Of a stretch of 64,000 nucleotides of DNA, positions 34,674-43,717 are shown in pieces. Every line of letters starts with the position of its first letter. The stretch's first letter is position 1. Position numbers and translations under genes: made by a program. The notes beneath the pieces are model-generated. The model worked only from the letters and a program-made list of their open reading frames with translations, was not told where the DNA came from and made no database searches. Source of the stretch: Gloeocapsopsis dulcis (GTDB lineage: Bacteria; Cyanobacteriota; Cyanobacteriia; Cyanobacteriales; Chroococcidiopsidaceae); assembly GCF_032163395.1 (NCBI RefSeq), contig NZ_CP119968.1, positions 5,110,001 to 5,174,000 of the forward strand, read 5' to 3'.

Positions 34674-35900
34674 ATGTCACAAACAAAAACAATCAAGCGT
34701 TTGGTAGCTTGCTTTGGTAGTATTCAATTAGTTACAGCTTTATCAGTTCTAAGCTATAGAGTTAAAGAACAGCAAGAATTAAACTATAGCTATGAAGATT
34801 ACCTTGTCATTACTCCTTTATTTGCCCCTCAAGGACAAAATGAGGAGTTTTCTGCTTTTATAGAAAAGATGGCTAACTCCATCTACTCCTGGAAAAAAAT
34901 TGTTTATCTCTCATTGGAACAAACAAAGTTCTTGACAGATCAAACTAATTCTTCTAGCCTAGCTGAAGTCGCTAAATTAGTTCACGACCTGGTAGGAGTT
35001 GAGAGTCCTGATGAAATCTATCTTGCCAGAACATGGAATCCAGAAAACCAACTCTTGATGAATGTTTATGAATCTGCTGAAAAAATTTGCTACGGAGACG
35101 GTATTGGAATTTACTTCTCCCATGTAGCTTTTTTACCACAAAATGCATCACAGGAAGCTGTTTCCTTAAGTAGTTTGTATCAGAATTTCAAAAAACAAAT
35201 CAAAGGAGTTTTGCCCAAAAAGAAAAAATTTTGCAAACAAGAGTTTGATATTGGTTATTTCTCATTACCATATGCTTTTGGCGAAGTTCCACCGATGGAA
35301 ACCGTAGTTTTGGATAGGTCAGTTTATTTAAGAACTTTTCAAACTCTTAGAAAAGGATTAAATGACTTAATTGATGCTGATTACATTAAAAACCTAAAAG
35401 CAAATCTGCAAAATCATTCTGTATCCATTCTCCTGTCTTCCAACTTTTCTGAGGCGCATAGAATGCCTATAGAAAAAGAAGTTAAGGCATATAGAGAATT
35501 TTTGTTAAAAAAAGGCATACCACCTAACTCAATTCTTTTAATCAAACCGCATCCGCGAGACTCAAAACAAAAGATTCTACAACTGCAATCAGAATTAAAT
35601 GATCTTTATGCAAAAGTTATTTTGCTGAACGAGGATTTTTTATTCTATCTTCCTTTTGAAGTTTTATTCATGGAGTTGTTTCTCAAATTTGATCTTACTC
35701 AGTCGCAAACTCCCAGAATATTTACTTTTAGTTCAGCCTGCTTGACACTTGAGTTTTTGTTTGATGCTGAGTGTGTTGTAGGTTTTGGGAGAGATATTGT
35801 AGAAAAATATTTCTACACAGAGCATATCGAAGGAAGAATTAAACATGAAGTAGATTTGCAATCAACAATTAGTGAAGTTAGAGACTTGATTGCTGTCTAA
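34674..35900 (+). CDS. Polysialyltransferase-like glycosyltransferase
   Basis: The 408-residue protein has an N-terminal half with VACFGSIQLVTALSVL, and a C-terminal half with PNSILLIKPHPRD near residues 282-294, then IFTFSSACLTLEFLFDAE. These fit the alpha-2,8-polysialyltransferase-like family (POLYST), whose members use CMP-linked sugars. In this genome the available CMP-sugar would be CMP-Kdo, made by the adjacent kdsA, kdsC and by kdsB and kdsD. A role as Kdo transferase is thus a reasonable inference. The gene is AT-rich and lies 18 bp after kdsC. Confidence 0.68.
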   Translation: MSQTKTIKRLVACFGSIQLVTALSVLSYRVKEQQELNYSYEDYLVITPLFAPQGQNEEFSAFIEKMANSIYSWKKIVYLSLEQTKFLTDQTNSSSLAEVAKLVHDLVGVESPDEIYLARTWNPENQLLMNVYESAEKICYGDGIGIYFSHVAFLPQNASQEAVSLSSLYQNFKKQIKGVLPKKKKFCKQEFDIGYFSLPYAFGEVPPMETVVLDRSVYLRTFQTLRKGLNDLIDADYIKNLKANLQNHSVSILLSSNFSEAHRMPIEKEVKAYREFLLKKGIPPNSILLIKPHPRDSKQKILQLQSELNDLYAKVILLNEDFLFYLPFEVLFMELFLKFDLTQSQTPRIFTFSSACLTLEFLFDAECVVGFGRDIVEKYFYTEHIEGRIKHEVDLQSTISEVRDLIAV

Positions 35901-36015
35901 GAAGATTTTGTATTGAGTAGTTAATTGAGATTGAAATGCGAATTAATCGCATCAAATAAAAAGTGTTGCGGTAGTTTCAATCAAACTTGGCAATTATTAT
36001 TAAGCAAGAATTATC

Positions 36016-37674
36016 ATGATCATTGATGCATTATCAATACCAGAAAATACAATCATCGAAAAAGACATTTGTATAGTTGGTGGAGGGGCTGCAGGAATTA
36101 CAATTGCACGAGAACTACGTAACCAACCTTATGAAGTCTGCATTTTAGAAAGTGGTGGATTCGATTTCGAGCAAGCTACACAGTCGCTATATGATGGTGC
36201 GAACGCTGGTATTTCATATTTTCCTCTAGGTGAGGCACGGGCGCGATATCTTGGTGGTTCGACTAACTTGTGGGGTGGGTGGAGTCGTCCATTTGATGAG
36301 GTTGATTTTGAAAAACGTTCGTGGGTGCCTTATAGTGGCTGGCCTGTGACTAGATCTGAGCTATTGCCATACTACCACCGCGCCCAGCAAGCTTGTCATC
36401 TGGGACCTTATGCTTACGATGTATCATCCTGGGAAGAAACTTTAAAACAACTGCAATGCGATCGCCTACCTTTGAACGAAGCCCAAGTCGAAACTTGTAT
36501 TTGGCAAGTGATCCCACCGACGCACCTGCGCTTTGGCGAAGCATACCGAACCGAACTCGAACAAGCAAAAAATGTTTCTACTTATCTCCACGCCAATGTC
36601 CTAGAAATCGAAACGAATGATACTGCACAAGCTGTAACTCGACTCCAAGTTGCAAGTCTTGATGGTAAAAAGTTCTGGGTGAAAGCTAAAGTCTTTATTC
36701 TAGCTGTTGGTGGAATTGAAAATCCCCGCTTGCTGTTACTAGCAAACAAAGTTCAAAGGTGTGGATTAGGCAATCAACATGACCTAGTTGGTAGATTCTT
36801 CATGGAACACCCTTTACTTAAATCAGGTAAAGTGCAGTTTTCTCAGCCAGCTGGTTTATATACTCAGAAAGTTATTCAAGCTGGCGAGTTATATATGGGT
36901 GCAGGGTTTAACCTTCCCCAAGCAGTTCAAGAACGCGAACAATTACTCAACTTCAGTACAAGGCTGTTACCTGTAAGGGATGAGGGGCTAGAAGCTTTTC
37001 AACGACTGAGACATCGAATTCCGCAAACGAAAACACCCGAAGCTTTCCCTAAAATTGTGCAAGGTCATCGCTATCGCAATAACACTTCGATTGTGAATGA
37101 CCTAGGTAAAGTCGTGACACATCTTGATAGTGTTGTTGCAAAAATTTATACCAAATTACTTAAATCCAATGCTGTGCAGCAACCTCAAGGTTACAACACG
37201 CTGATGATTGGCGAACAAGCCCCTAACCCAGATAGCCGAGTGACATTAAGTCCAGAACGTGACAAATTAGGACTCAATCGTGTCAAACTCGACTGGCGCT
37301 TAAATTCACTTGATAAGTATACAATGTTGCGATCGCAGCAACTTGTTGCACAAGAACTAGAGCGTTCTGGAGTTGGTCAACTGCAAATTGAGCTTACTAA
37401 TGACGACGCCTCATGGCAATCACTCACTAGTTCATATCACCATATGGGGACAACTCGGATGAGTAGCAGTCCCAAACAAGGTGTCGTTGACGAAAACTGT
37501 CGTATTCATGGAATGGGCAATTTGTACGTAGCTGGTAGTTCTGTTTTCCCGACAGGGGGACACTCAAACCCAACACTGACAATTGTCGCTTTATCAATTC
37601 GCTTGGCTGATCGTGTGAAAGCACAGATGAGTTCTGCTAATGCAATCGGTGCAATGGTTGGTAGCGGTCTGTAA
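36016..37674 (+). CDS. GMC-family FAD oxidoreductase
   Basis: The 552-residue protein has an N-terminal FAD motif (DICIVGGGAAGITIAREL), GGSTNLWGGWSRPFDEVDFE, and the C-terminal YHHMGTTRMSSSPKQGVVDE then NLYVAGSSVFPTGGHSNPTL. It is the full-length paralogue of the enzyme at 26402-28060. The C-terminal GGHSNP (GGAANP in the other) places His and Asn as in the GMC active site. It probably oxidises a sugar hydroxyl. A 115-bp gap before it holds no gene. Confidence 0.87.
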   Translation: MIIDALSIPENTIIEKDICIVGGGAAGITIARELRNQPYEVCILESGGFDFEQATQSLYDGANAGISYFPLGEARARYLGGSTNLWGGWSRPFDEVDFEKRSWVPYSGWPVTRSELLPYYHRAQQACHLGPYAYDVSSWEETLKQLQCDRLPLNEAQVETCIWQVIPPTHLRFGEAYRTELEQAKNVSTYLHANVLEIETNDTAQAVTRLQVASLDGKKFWVKAKVFILAVGGIENPRLLLLANKVQRCGLGNQHDLVGRFFMEHPLLKSGKVQFSQPAGLYTQKVIQAGELYMGAGFNLPQAVQEREQLLNFSTRLLPVRDEGLEAFQRLRHRIPQTKTPEAFPKIVQGHRYRNNTSIVNDLGKVVTHLDSVVAKIYTKLLKSNAVQQPQGYNTLMIGEQAPNPDSRVTLSPERDKLGLNRVKLDWRLNSLDKYTMLRSQQLVAQELERSGVGQLQIELTNDDASWQSLTSSYHHMGTTRMSSSPKQGVVDENCRIHGMGNLYVAGSSVFPTGGHSNPTLTIVALSIRLADRVKAQMSSANAIGAMVGSGL

Positions 37675-37712
37675 AGCGCTTAAAGCGCAGTAGATTGAGA
37701 GGATATAGAACA

Positions 37713-38981
37713 GTGAAAGTTCTTCACTTGTGGACAAGTGATTCGGGTAAGCTGGGTGGAGGTGGTGCTGTTTCAATGCATCGCCTTCATTTAGGACTCA
37801 GAGGCGCTGGCGTTAATTCTCAGATTTTGTGTGAAAACAAAACAACAGAGTCTCGTGAGGTGCAAGTCCTTGAACGTTGGTCGAGATGGGAAACAGCCGG
37901 AACATACCTCAAAAAATTCACATCAAGACTTGGATTAAACGATATCCACCGAATTAGTTCCTTCAAAATCAAACAACATCCGGCTTACATCGACACTGAA
38001 ATCCTCCACTTTCACGGCACTCACAGCGGTTTTATTAATTATTTAGCACTGCCTTCGTTAACAGCAAACAAGCCTGCAGTATTTACGCTTTGTGATATGT
38101 GGGCTTTTACAGGACACTGCGCTTTTAGTTACGACTGCGATCGCTGGAAAATTGGCTGCGGGAAATGTCCTTATCCTGACTCGAATCCGTATATCCGCCG
38201 CGACGGTACGCGCATTGAGTGGAAGCTCAAAGAATGGATCTACAATCACTCCAACATTACATTTGTCACCAAGAGTAAGTGGTTAACCCAAGTCGCACGA
38301 CAAAGTATCCTGAACCGCCATCCAATCTATGAAATTCCTAACGGGATCGATACTGAAATCTATCAGCCACTGAATCGCGAAGAATGTCGCGCCCAACTAG
38401 GAATTCCCCAAAATAAAAACGTCCTTATGTTCGCAGCGGTGCGTTTAGATCACTTCCAAAAAGGGGGCGATTTACTGCTTAAAGCTTTACAAAGCCTCCC
38501 AGCATCGCTTAAAGCTGAAACAGTATTAGTGATTATCGGTCATGGCGGTGAAGCGATCGCCCAAGCTGTAGGAATGCCCACACTCAATCTCGGTTATGTG
38601 AGTGACGATCGCCACAAAGCGGCTTGTTATTCGGCTGCTGATTTGTTTTTGTTTCCCACTCGTGCTGAAACTTTTGGTAACGTCGCTTTAGAAAGTATGG
38701 CGTGTGGTACGCCTGTTGTCTCGTTTAAAGTTGGTGGCGTTCCTGATTTAGTGCGACATGGTATCACAGGATACCTCGCTACACCCGAAGATGCTCAAGA
38801 CTTTAGTAATGGTATTGCACAACTACTCACACAATCTTCTAGTGACATGAGTCAACAGTGTCGGGCGATCGCATCTCAAGAATACTCCGTTGAATTATGC
38901 GCGCAACGACATCTCAAGTTGTATAACCACATTCTCGAAAATTCGTCAGTATCTTCTCAGCAACGAGTTGCTTTTAGTTAA
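37713..38981 (+). CDS. Family 4 glycosyltransferase
   Basis: I start at GTG 37713, which has GAGAGGA about ten bases upstream and gives the natural beginning VKVLHLWTSDSGKLGGGGAV; a TTG 18 bases earlier is in frame. The 422-residue protein is a GT4 of the WcaA/WcaC-like type that carries a cysteine-rich insertion (GHCAFSYDCDRWKIGCGKCP, about residues 132-151), often seen in this group. The donor site is ETFGNVALESMACGTPVVSF. It is 12 bp before the GT14-like gene. Confidence 0.86.
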   Translation: MKVLHLWTSDSGKLGGGGAVSMHRLHLGLRGAGVNSQILCENKTTESREVQVLERWSRWETAGTYLKKFTSRLGLNDIHRISSFKIKQHPAYIDTEILHFHGTHSGFINYLALPSLTANKPAVFTLCDMWAFTGHCAFSYDCDRWKIGCGKCPYPDSNPYIRRDGTRIEWKLKEWIYNHSNITFVTKSKWLTQVARQSILNRHPIYEIPNGIDTEIYQPLNREECRAQLGIPQNKNVLMFAAVRLDHFQKGGDLLLKALQSLPASLKAETVLVIIGHGGEAIAQAVGMPTLNLGYVSDDRHKAACYSAADLFLFPTRAETFGNVALESMACGTPVVSFKVGGVPDLVRHGITGYLATPEDAQDFSNGIAQLLTQSSSDMSQQCRAIASQEYSVELCAQRHLKLYNHILENSSVSSQQRVAFS

Positions 38982-38993
38982 TAATATACGCAC

Positions 38994-39920
38994 ATGATTT
39001 GCTACTTTATTCAAAGCCACAAAAACCCCGAACAAATTCTGCGACTAGTGCGAGTGATTAAACAATCAAGTCCTTATTCTCAGGTCTTGATCAATCATGA
39101 CTTTAGTACTTCCTACCTCGATTTATCTAGTCTCAGTCATTACTCGGGAATTGACTTAATCCAACGCAAAAAACCTGCCAAACGTGGTGATTCATCTTTA
39201 CTCGCGATGTATCTTGATGCTATCGATTGGCTATTTACTCATAATTTAGATTTTGATTGGCTTGTCTGTCTTTCTGGTCAAGATTATCCCACGCAACCAA
39301 TATCGACCATTGAGAATTTTTTGACTCAAACTGAACACGATGGTTTTATTCGTTATTGGGATGTGCTTTCACCAAAAAGTCTTTGGGGTAAAGCAGGAGA
39401 AAAACGCTTTTTTGGGCAGTATATCAGCTTGCCGGAGTGGACGAGTTGGTTTCTTAGAAAACTAGGAAGAATTGAACCTTTTACGCCACTTTTAGTGCAG
39501 TGGCGATTTTCACTTTTGGGGCTAAAAGCTAAATCTCATCCTTTTAATGAGCAATTTAAATGTTATGGCGGGTGGTATTGGAACACGCTATCGAGAAAAT
39601 GTGTTAAATATTTTAGAGAATATTTGCATGAGCATCCTGAAGTTTTAAAATACTATCAAAAAACTCTGGCTCCAGAAGAATCAATTATGCAAACTGTTTT
39701 GGTAAACAGTCAACAATTTAATTTGTGCAATGATGATAAACGTTTTGTAGAGTTTCCTGCTGATATTCGCAGTGGAAATGCTCGGTTATTAACAACTGAA
39801 GATTATCCTAAAATCACTCATGGCGATTTTCATTTTGCGCGAAAGATTGATAGTCAGCACGATAGTCAACTATTAGATATGCTTGACGAAAGAGTATTTT
39901 ATTGTATGATAACTAGCTAG
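38994..39920 (+). CDS. Core-2/I-branching-type glycosyltransferase (GT14-like)
   Basis: The 308-residue protein begins MICYFIQSHKNPEQILRLV and has DWLVCLSGQDYPTQPI at about 89-104, then APEESIMQTVLVNS near 220. These are typical of GT14 (Branch) enzymes, which add beta-1,6-GlcNAc or xylose branches without an obvious DXD motif. In bacteria they occur in polysaccharide loci. No signal peptide is seen. It may add a branch to the repeat unit. Confidence 0.8.
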   Translation: MICYFIQSHKNPEQILRLVRVIKQSSPYSQVLINHDFSTSYLDLSSLSHYSGIDLIQRKKPAKRGDSSLLAMYLDAIDWLFTHNLDFDWLVCLSGQDYPTQPISTIENFLTQTEHDGFIRYWDVLSPKSLWGKAGEKRFFGQYISLPEWTSWFLRKLGRIEPFTPLLVQWRFSLLGLKAKSHPFNEQFKCYGGWYWNTLSRKCVKYFREYLHEHPEVLKYYQKTLAPEESIMQTVLVNSQQFNLCNDDKRFVEFPADIRSGNARLLTTEDYPKITHGDFHFARKIDSQHDSQLLDMLDERVFYCMITS

Positions 39921-40008
39921 GTTGTAGGGGGCGGGCAGGGATTTTGTCTACCCCACATTTTAAAATTTATTTTTTTGTAATAAAATTATATTTGTGTTAA
40001 TTTAAGTA

Positions 40009-40797
40009 ATGAAAAATCAAAATTCTGCATCTGCATTGTATAGAAAAGAATCATTAATTACTGCTTTAATTGAATGGATTCCTAGAGGACCAGGAATCGT
40101 TTTAAGAAACTCAATTTATCGCTCTATCTTTGCTCAAATAGGTCATTCAGTGCGGATTCAAGCTGGGGTTGAATTTATCCAACCACGTCATATAGAAATT
40201 GGTAATAATGTCAATATTAACCGTGGTGCTTTTTTAAGTAGTGCTGTTCTCACAAATAAAACTCAGCCAAGTAATAATAAAATTTGCATTGGCGATCGCG
40301 TCCACATTGAATCTGGTGTGCGGATTAATACCGCCGGAGAAAATTGCAGCATTCATCTTCACGAACAAGTCAATCTAGACTGTGGAGTTGATATCAAAGC
40401 ACACGATTGCGGGTTAATCGAGATCGGTGCAGCAACCTACATTGGTCCTTACACTTGTATCGCGGGTCCTGGTTCGGTCAAAATTGGTAAAAACTGCTTG
40501 ATAGCATCACATTCAGGAATTTACGCTAATAATCATAAATTTGCCGATCCCAGCTGTAATATTCGAGAACAAGGATTGACTTGTAAAGGAGTTGTCATCG
40601 AAGATGACTGTTGGTTAGGTACTGGAGTCAAAGTCTTAGATGGCGTCACGATTGGCAAAGGTAGCGTTATCGGTGCGGGCGCAGTAGTCACCAAAGATAT
40701 TCCTCCCTATACGGTTGCTGTTGGTGTTCCAGCTAAAGTTATTTCACAACGGCAGTTACATCAAGAATTGTTGTACCAAACACATCAGGTCAGATAA
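40009..40797 (+). CDS. Hexapeptide-repeat (LbH) acyltransferase, WcaF/WcaB-like
   Basis: The 262-residue protein has a long left-handed beta-helix: IEIGNNVNI, ICIGDRVHI, IEIGAATYIG, VKIGKNCLIASHSGIYANNHKF (with likely catalytic His), VLDGVTIGKGSVIGAGAVVTK. Enzymes of this type move an acetyl group to a sugar hydroxyl or amino group. It is followed after 2 bp by a second acyltransferase. The two are from the same superfamily but are not near-identical copies. Confidence 0.84.
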   Translation: MKNQNSASALYRKESLITALIEWIPRGPGIVLRNSIYRSIFAQIGHSVRIQAGVEFIQPRHIEIGNNVNINRGAFLSSAVLTNKTQPSNNKICIGDRVHIESGVRINTAGENCSIHLHEQVNLDCGVDIKAHDCGLIEIGAATYIGPYTCIAGPGSVKIGKNCLIASHSGIYANNHKFADPSCNIREQGLTCKGVVIEDDCWLGTGVKVLDGVTIGKGSVIGAGAVVTKDIPPYTVAVGVPAKVISQRQLHQELLYQTHQVR

Positions 40798-40799
40798 TT

Positions 40800-41546
40800 A
40801 TGGTATCTACTTCATCTCAAATCTGGACTCGGTTTTCTAACACCTGGCAATCTCGCGGAGTAAGCGGCGTTGCGACAACAACTTGGGCAGCATTTTGGAT
40901 GCAATTTGCAGCATTAGGAGGCATTGGACGCATCACAACTTGGATTGCAACCTGGTTTGCTCCCCCCTATTATGCGCGTCGTCGTTTGGCAAGATTTAAC
41001 TCTAAAGGCTATATCGCCCCCAGTGCAACGATTTATCACTCACAGATAAAACTCGGTAAACACATTTTTATTGGTGATCGCGTCACGATCTTTGAAGATA
41101 AAAAGCAGCCAAATATTAATAGTGGTTCTGTCGAACTTGCCGATCGAGTTCATCTTTATGGGGATACTATCATTCAGACAGGTGAATGTGGCACTCTCAA
41201 GATCGGTTCTGATACACACATTCAGCCCCGCTGTCAGTTTTCTGCCTACAGAGCAGCGATTCAAATTGGTCGTGGCGTTCAAATTGCTCCTAACTGTGCT
41301 TTTTACCCGTACGATCACGGTATTGACCCAGGAGAACTTATTAGCAAGCAACCGCTGCAAACTAAAGGGGGTATTGTTGTCGAAGATGATGCCTGGTTAG
41401 GTTTCGGTGTCATTGTTTTAGATGGCGTCCGTATTGGTAAAGGTGCTGTCGTTGGTGCAGGTGCGGTTGTGAATCGAGATATTCCCGATGGCGCGATCGC
41501 TGTAGGTGTACCTGCTCGTGTTGTTGGTATGCGCAGCAACGGTTAG
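40800..41546 (+). CDS. Left-handed beta-helix acyltransferase, paralogue of 24623 gene
   Basis: The 248-residue protein has the same length as the product of 24623-25369 and the same order of motifs: IWTRFSN, ARRRLARF, FIGDRVTIFEDK, IQPRCQFSAYRA, NCAFYPYDHGI, DDAWLGFGVIVLDGV, IGKGAVVGAGAVV. It is a hexapeptide O-acetyltransferase by family. ATG 40800 lies 2 bp after the preceding stop, so translation is probably coupled. Confidence 0.84.
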   Translation: MVSTSSQIWTRFSNTWQSRGVSGVATTTWAAFWMQFAALGGIGRITTWIATWFAPPYYARRRLARFNSKGYIAPSATIYHSQIKLGKHIFIGDRVTIFEDKKQPNINSGSVELADRVHLYGDTIIQTGECGTLKIGSDTHIQPRCQFSAYRAAIQIGRGVQIAPNCAFYPYDHGIDPGELISKQPLQTKGGIVVEDDAWLGFGVIVLDGVRIGKGAVVGAGAVVNRDIPDGAIAVGVPARVVGMRSNG

Positions 41547-41579
41547 TCGCTACAGATAATCTAAGATCTAAAATCAATT

Positions 41580-43445
41580 TTGCCAAAATTATTTATGCCT
41601 GTTAAAATTCCTGCACCAATTCACCGCATTCTTCAAACTACGAGCTTTTGGCGAGACAACTCTTTTCTCATCAGAGAATTTAAGTATTTTGGTAGAGCGG
41701 CAACCTTTGCATTTATATTTACCATCCTAGCGGCAGCTTTTGAAGGTTTTGGAATTGGTTTTATCCTAACTTTTTTGCAAAGCTTGACACATCCCGACTC
41801 CGCACAATTTCAGACAGGAATAGAGTGGATTGATAGTGCTGTGTTAGGAGTTAATGCTCCTGTCAACGAACGACTCTTTCGGATATCTGGTCTAATTCTC
41901 TTAACAACCTTCTTACGTCTAGGTTTCAGCTACTTAGGAAAGCTTTATACAAGAATTTCAGCTTCTAGTTTGGCATATCGCTTACGACGACTTCTCTTTG
42001 AACAGTTAATTTCGCTGCGAATTAGTTACTTTGCCAAAAAACGTTCAGGAGAAATCATCAACAGCCTCACCGCAGAAGTTATTCAATTGCAACATGCTTT
42101 TGATGTCAGTTCTACACTGCTTACTAAAGTCATTACGCTCTGGGTATACATCATTTCAATGTTTTTGCTGTCTTGGCAGCTAACTTTAGTGTCAGGTATG
42201 CTGTTTAGCTTACTATCGGTAGGTATATCGACACTATTAGGACGAATTCGGGAAGCCAGTTTTGAAAAGTCAAAAGCAAGTGGTAGATACACCTCGGTTG
42301 CCCTCGAATTAGTTAATGGAATTCGCACTGTTCATGCTTTTGCTGCGCAGGATTTTGAACGCAAACGCTTCTATGGTGCTAATCAAAATTTATTAAATGC
42401 AACGCTGCAATCTATCTCGGCGCAAGCACTTGTAGAACCACTTAGAGAAGGAATTGCAACAACAATTCTCATTGGGATGTTAGTGGTAGCAGTGACTACT
42501 TTAATTCCCCAAGGGTTCTTAGAGCTAGCTTCTTTGTTAACCTTTTTGTTTGTGCTATTCCGTATGATGCCAACTTTGCGTCAAATTGACTCGGCTAGAG
42601 TACAAATGAGTGGTCTGCATGGTTCGCTCCGAGACATCAAAGAGTTGCTGCGTAAAGATGACAAAGCATACACGCGCAATGGTAAACTTCAGTTTACAAA
42701 ATTAAAGCACGCGATTGAGTATGTCGCCGTCGATTTTGGTTATGACTCAGATGAGCCTGTTTTACACAATATTTCACTTTCAATTAAAAAAGGTGAAATG
42801 ACAGCCTTGGTAGGTTCTTCCGGTGCAGGTAAATCAACATTAGCCGACTTAATTCCGCGATTTTACGACCCAACCGCTGGACAAATTCTTGTTGATGGAG
42901 TCGATTTACGCGAATTTGAGATCAATTCACTGCGGCGTAAGTTGGCAGTTGTCAGTCAAGATACGTTTATTTTCAATACTTCAGTACGTGACAATATTGC
43001 CTATGCACTGGAAGGTGCTGATGAAGCAGCTATTTGGGAAGCTGCACGCTTAGCAAATGCTTTAGACTTTATTCAAGAGCTACCTCAAGGTTTTGACACA
43101 CAGTTAGGCGATCGCGGCGTCCGGTTATCTGGTGGACAAAGACAACGAATTGCGATCGCCCGTGCGTTGTTACGTAATCCAGATATTCTAATTCTCGATG
43201 AAGCGACAAGTGCCTTGGATTCTGTTTCAGAACGATTGATTCAAGAATCTTTAGAAAAACTTGCTGTCGGTCGTACCGTAATTGCGATCGCGCACCGACT
43301 GTCAACAATTGTCCGTGCGGATAAAGTCGTTGTCCTTGAAGGAGGACGGATTATTGAACAAGGTGGTTATCAGGAACTACTCAGTCAGCGAGGAAAACTG
43401 TGGAAGTATCATCAGCTACAGCACGAGATGAGTCATGTATCCTAA
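41580..43445 (+). CDS. HepA-like ABC exporter (membrane and ATPase domains fused)
   Basis: The 621-residue protein has six membrane segments over about residues 1-340 and an ATPase domain after 370. Walker A is GSSGAGKSTLADL, the signature is LSGGQRQRIAIARALL, Walker B is ILILDEATSALD, and AHRLSTI holds the H-loop. The layout fits MsbA/HepA-type half exporters. In Anabaena, HepA is needed for the heterocyst envelope polysaccharide. It may move a lipid-linked sugar or polymer across the inner membrane and could stand in for a flippase. TTG 41580 or ATG 41595 may be the start. Confidence 0.87.
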   Translation: MPKLFMPVKIPAPIHRILQTTSFWRDNSFLIREFKYFGRAATFAFIFTILAAAFEGFGIGFILTFLQSLTHPDSAQFQTGIEWIDSAVLGVNAPVNERLFRISGLILLTTFLRLGFSYLGKLYTRISASSLAYRLRRLLFEQLISLRISYFAKKRSGEIINSLTAEVIQLQHAFDVSSTLLTKVITLWVYIISMFLLSWQLTLVSGMLFSLLSVGISTLLGRIREASFEKSKASGRYTSVALELVNGIRTVHAFAAQDFERKRFYGANQNLLNATLQSISAQALVEPLREGIATTILIGMLVVAVTTLIPQGFLELASLLTFLFVLFRMMPTLRQIDSARVQMSGLHGSLRDIKELLRKDDKAYTRNGKLQFTKLKHAIEYVAVDFGYDSDEPVLHNISLSIKKGEMTALVGSSGAGKSTLADLIPRFYDPTAGQILVDGVDLREFEINSLRRKLAVVSQDTFIFNTSVRDNIAYALEGADEAAIWEAARLANALDFIQELPQGFDTQLGDRGVRLSGGQRQRIAIARALLRNPDILILDEATSALDSVSERLIQESLEKLAVGRTVIAIAHRLSTIVRADKVVVLEGGRIIEQGGYQELLSQRGKLWKYHQLQHEMSHVS

Positions 43446-43524
43446 TATTGCTAATAAGGTAGTCTAGTTATCGTCTACCACTTTCCTAATTTTCAATAGT
43501 CTGTTATTCTATATCGCAGGAGTC

Positions 43525-43546
43525 TAGCGCTGGCACCACAGCGCTA
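43525..43546 (+). terminator. Hairpin after ABC exporter gene
   Basis: TAGCGCTG (43525-43532) pairs with CAGCGCTA (43539-43546), with a 6-base loop and no T tract. A second small hairpin (TCCTG-GAAGA-CAGGA) lies near 43590. The 272-bp gap (43446-43717) otherwise shows no gene. Confidence 0.35.
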
Positions 43547-43717
43547 TGGACAGTTGGAGAAGGTACCACGAGTTAACTTTAACTGTCCTGGAAGACAGGA
43601 TAAGTGTGCCTATACCTCAAGATTTTCAGTAAGAGTTTTCAAATCAGCAAATAAATTCGTGATTTCGCGTGTTTGTATCATCGAGTACGCGAAATTGTCA
43701 TATCATCAAACTTTTTT

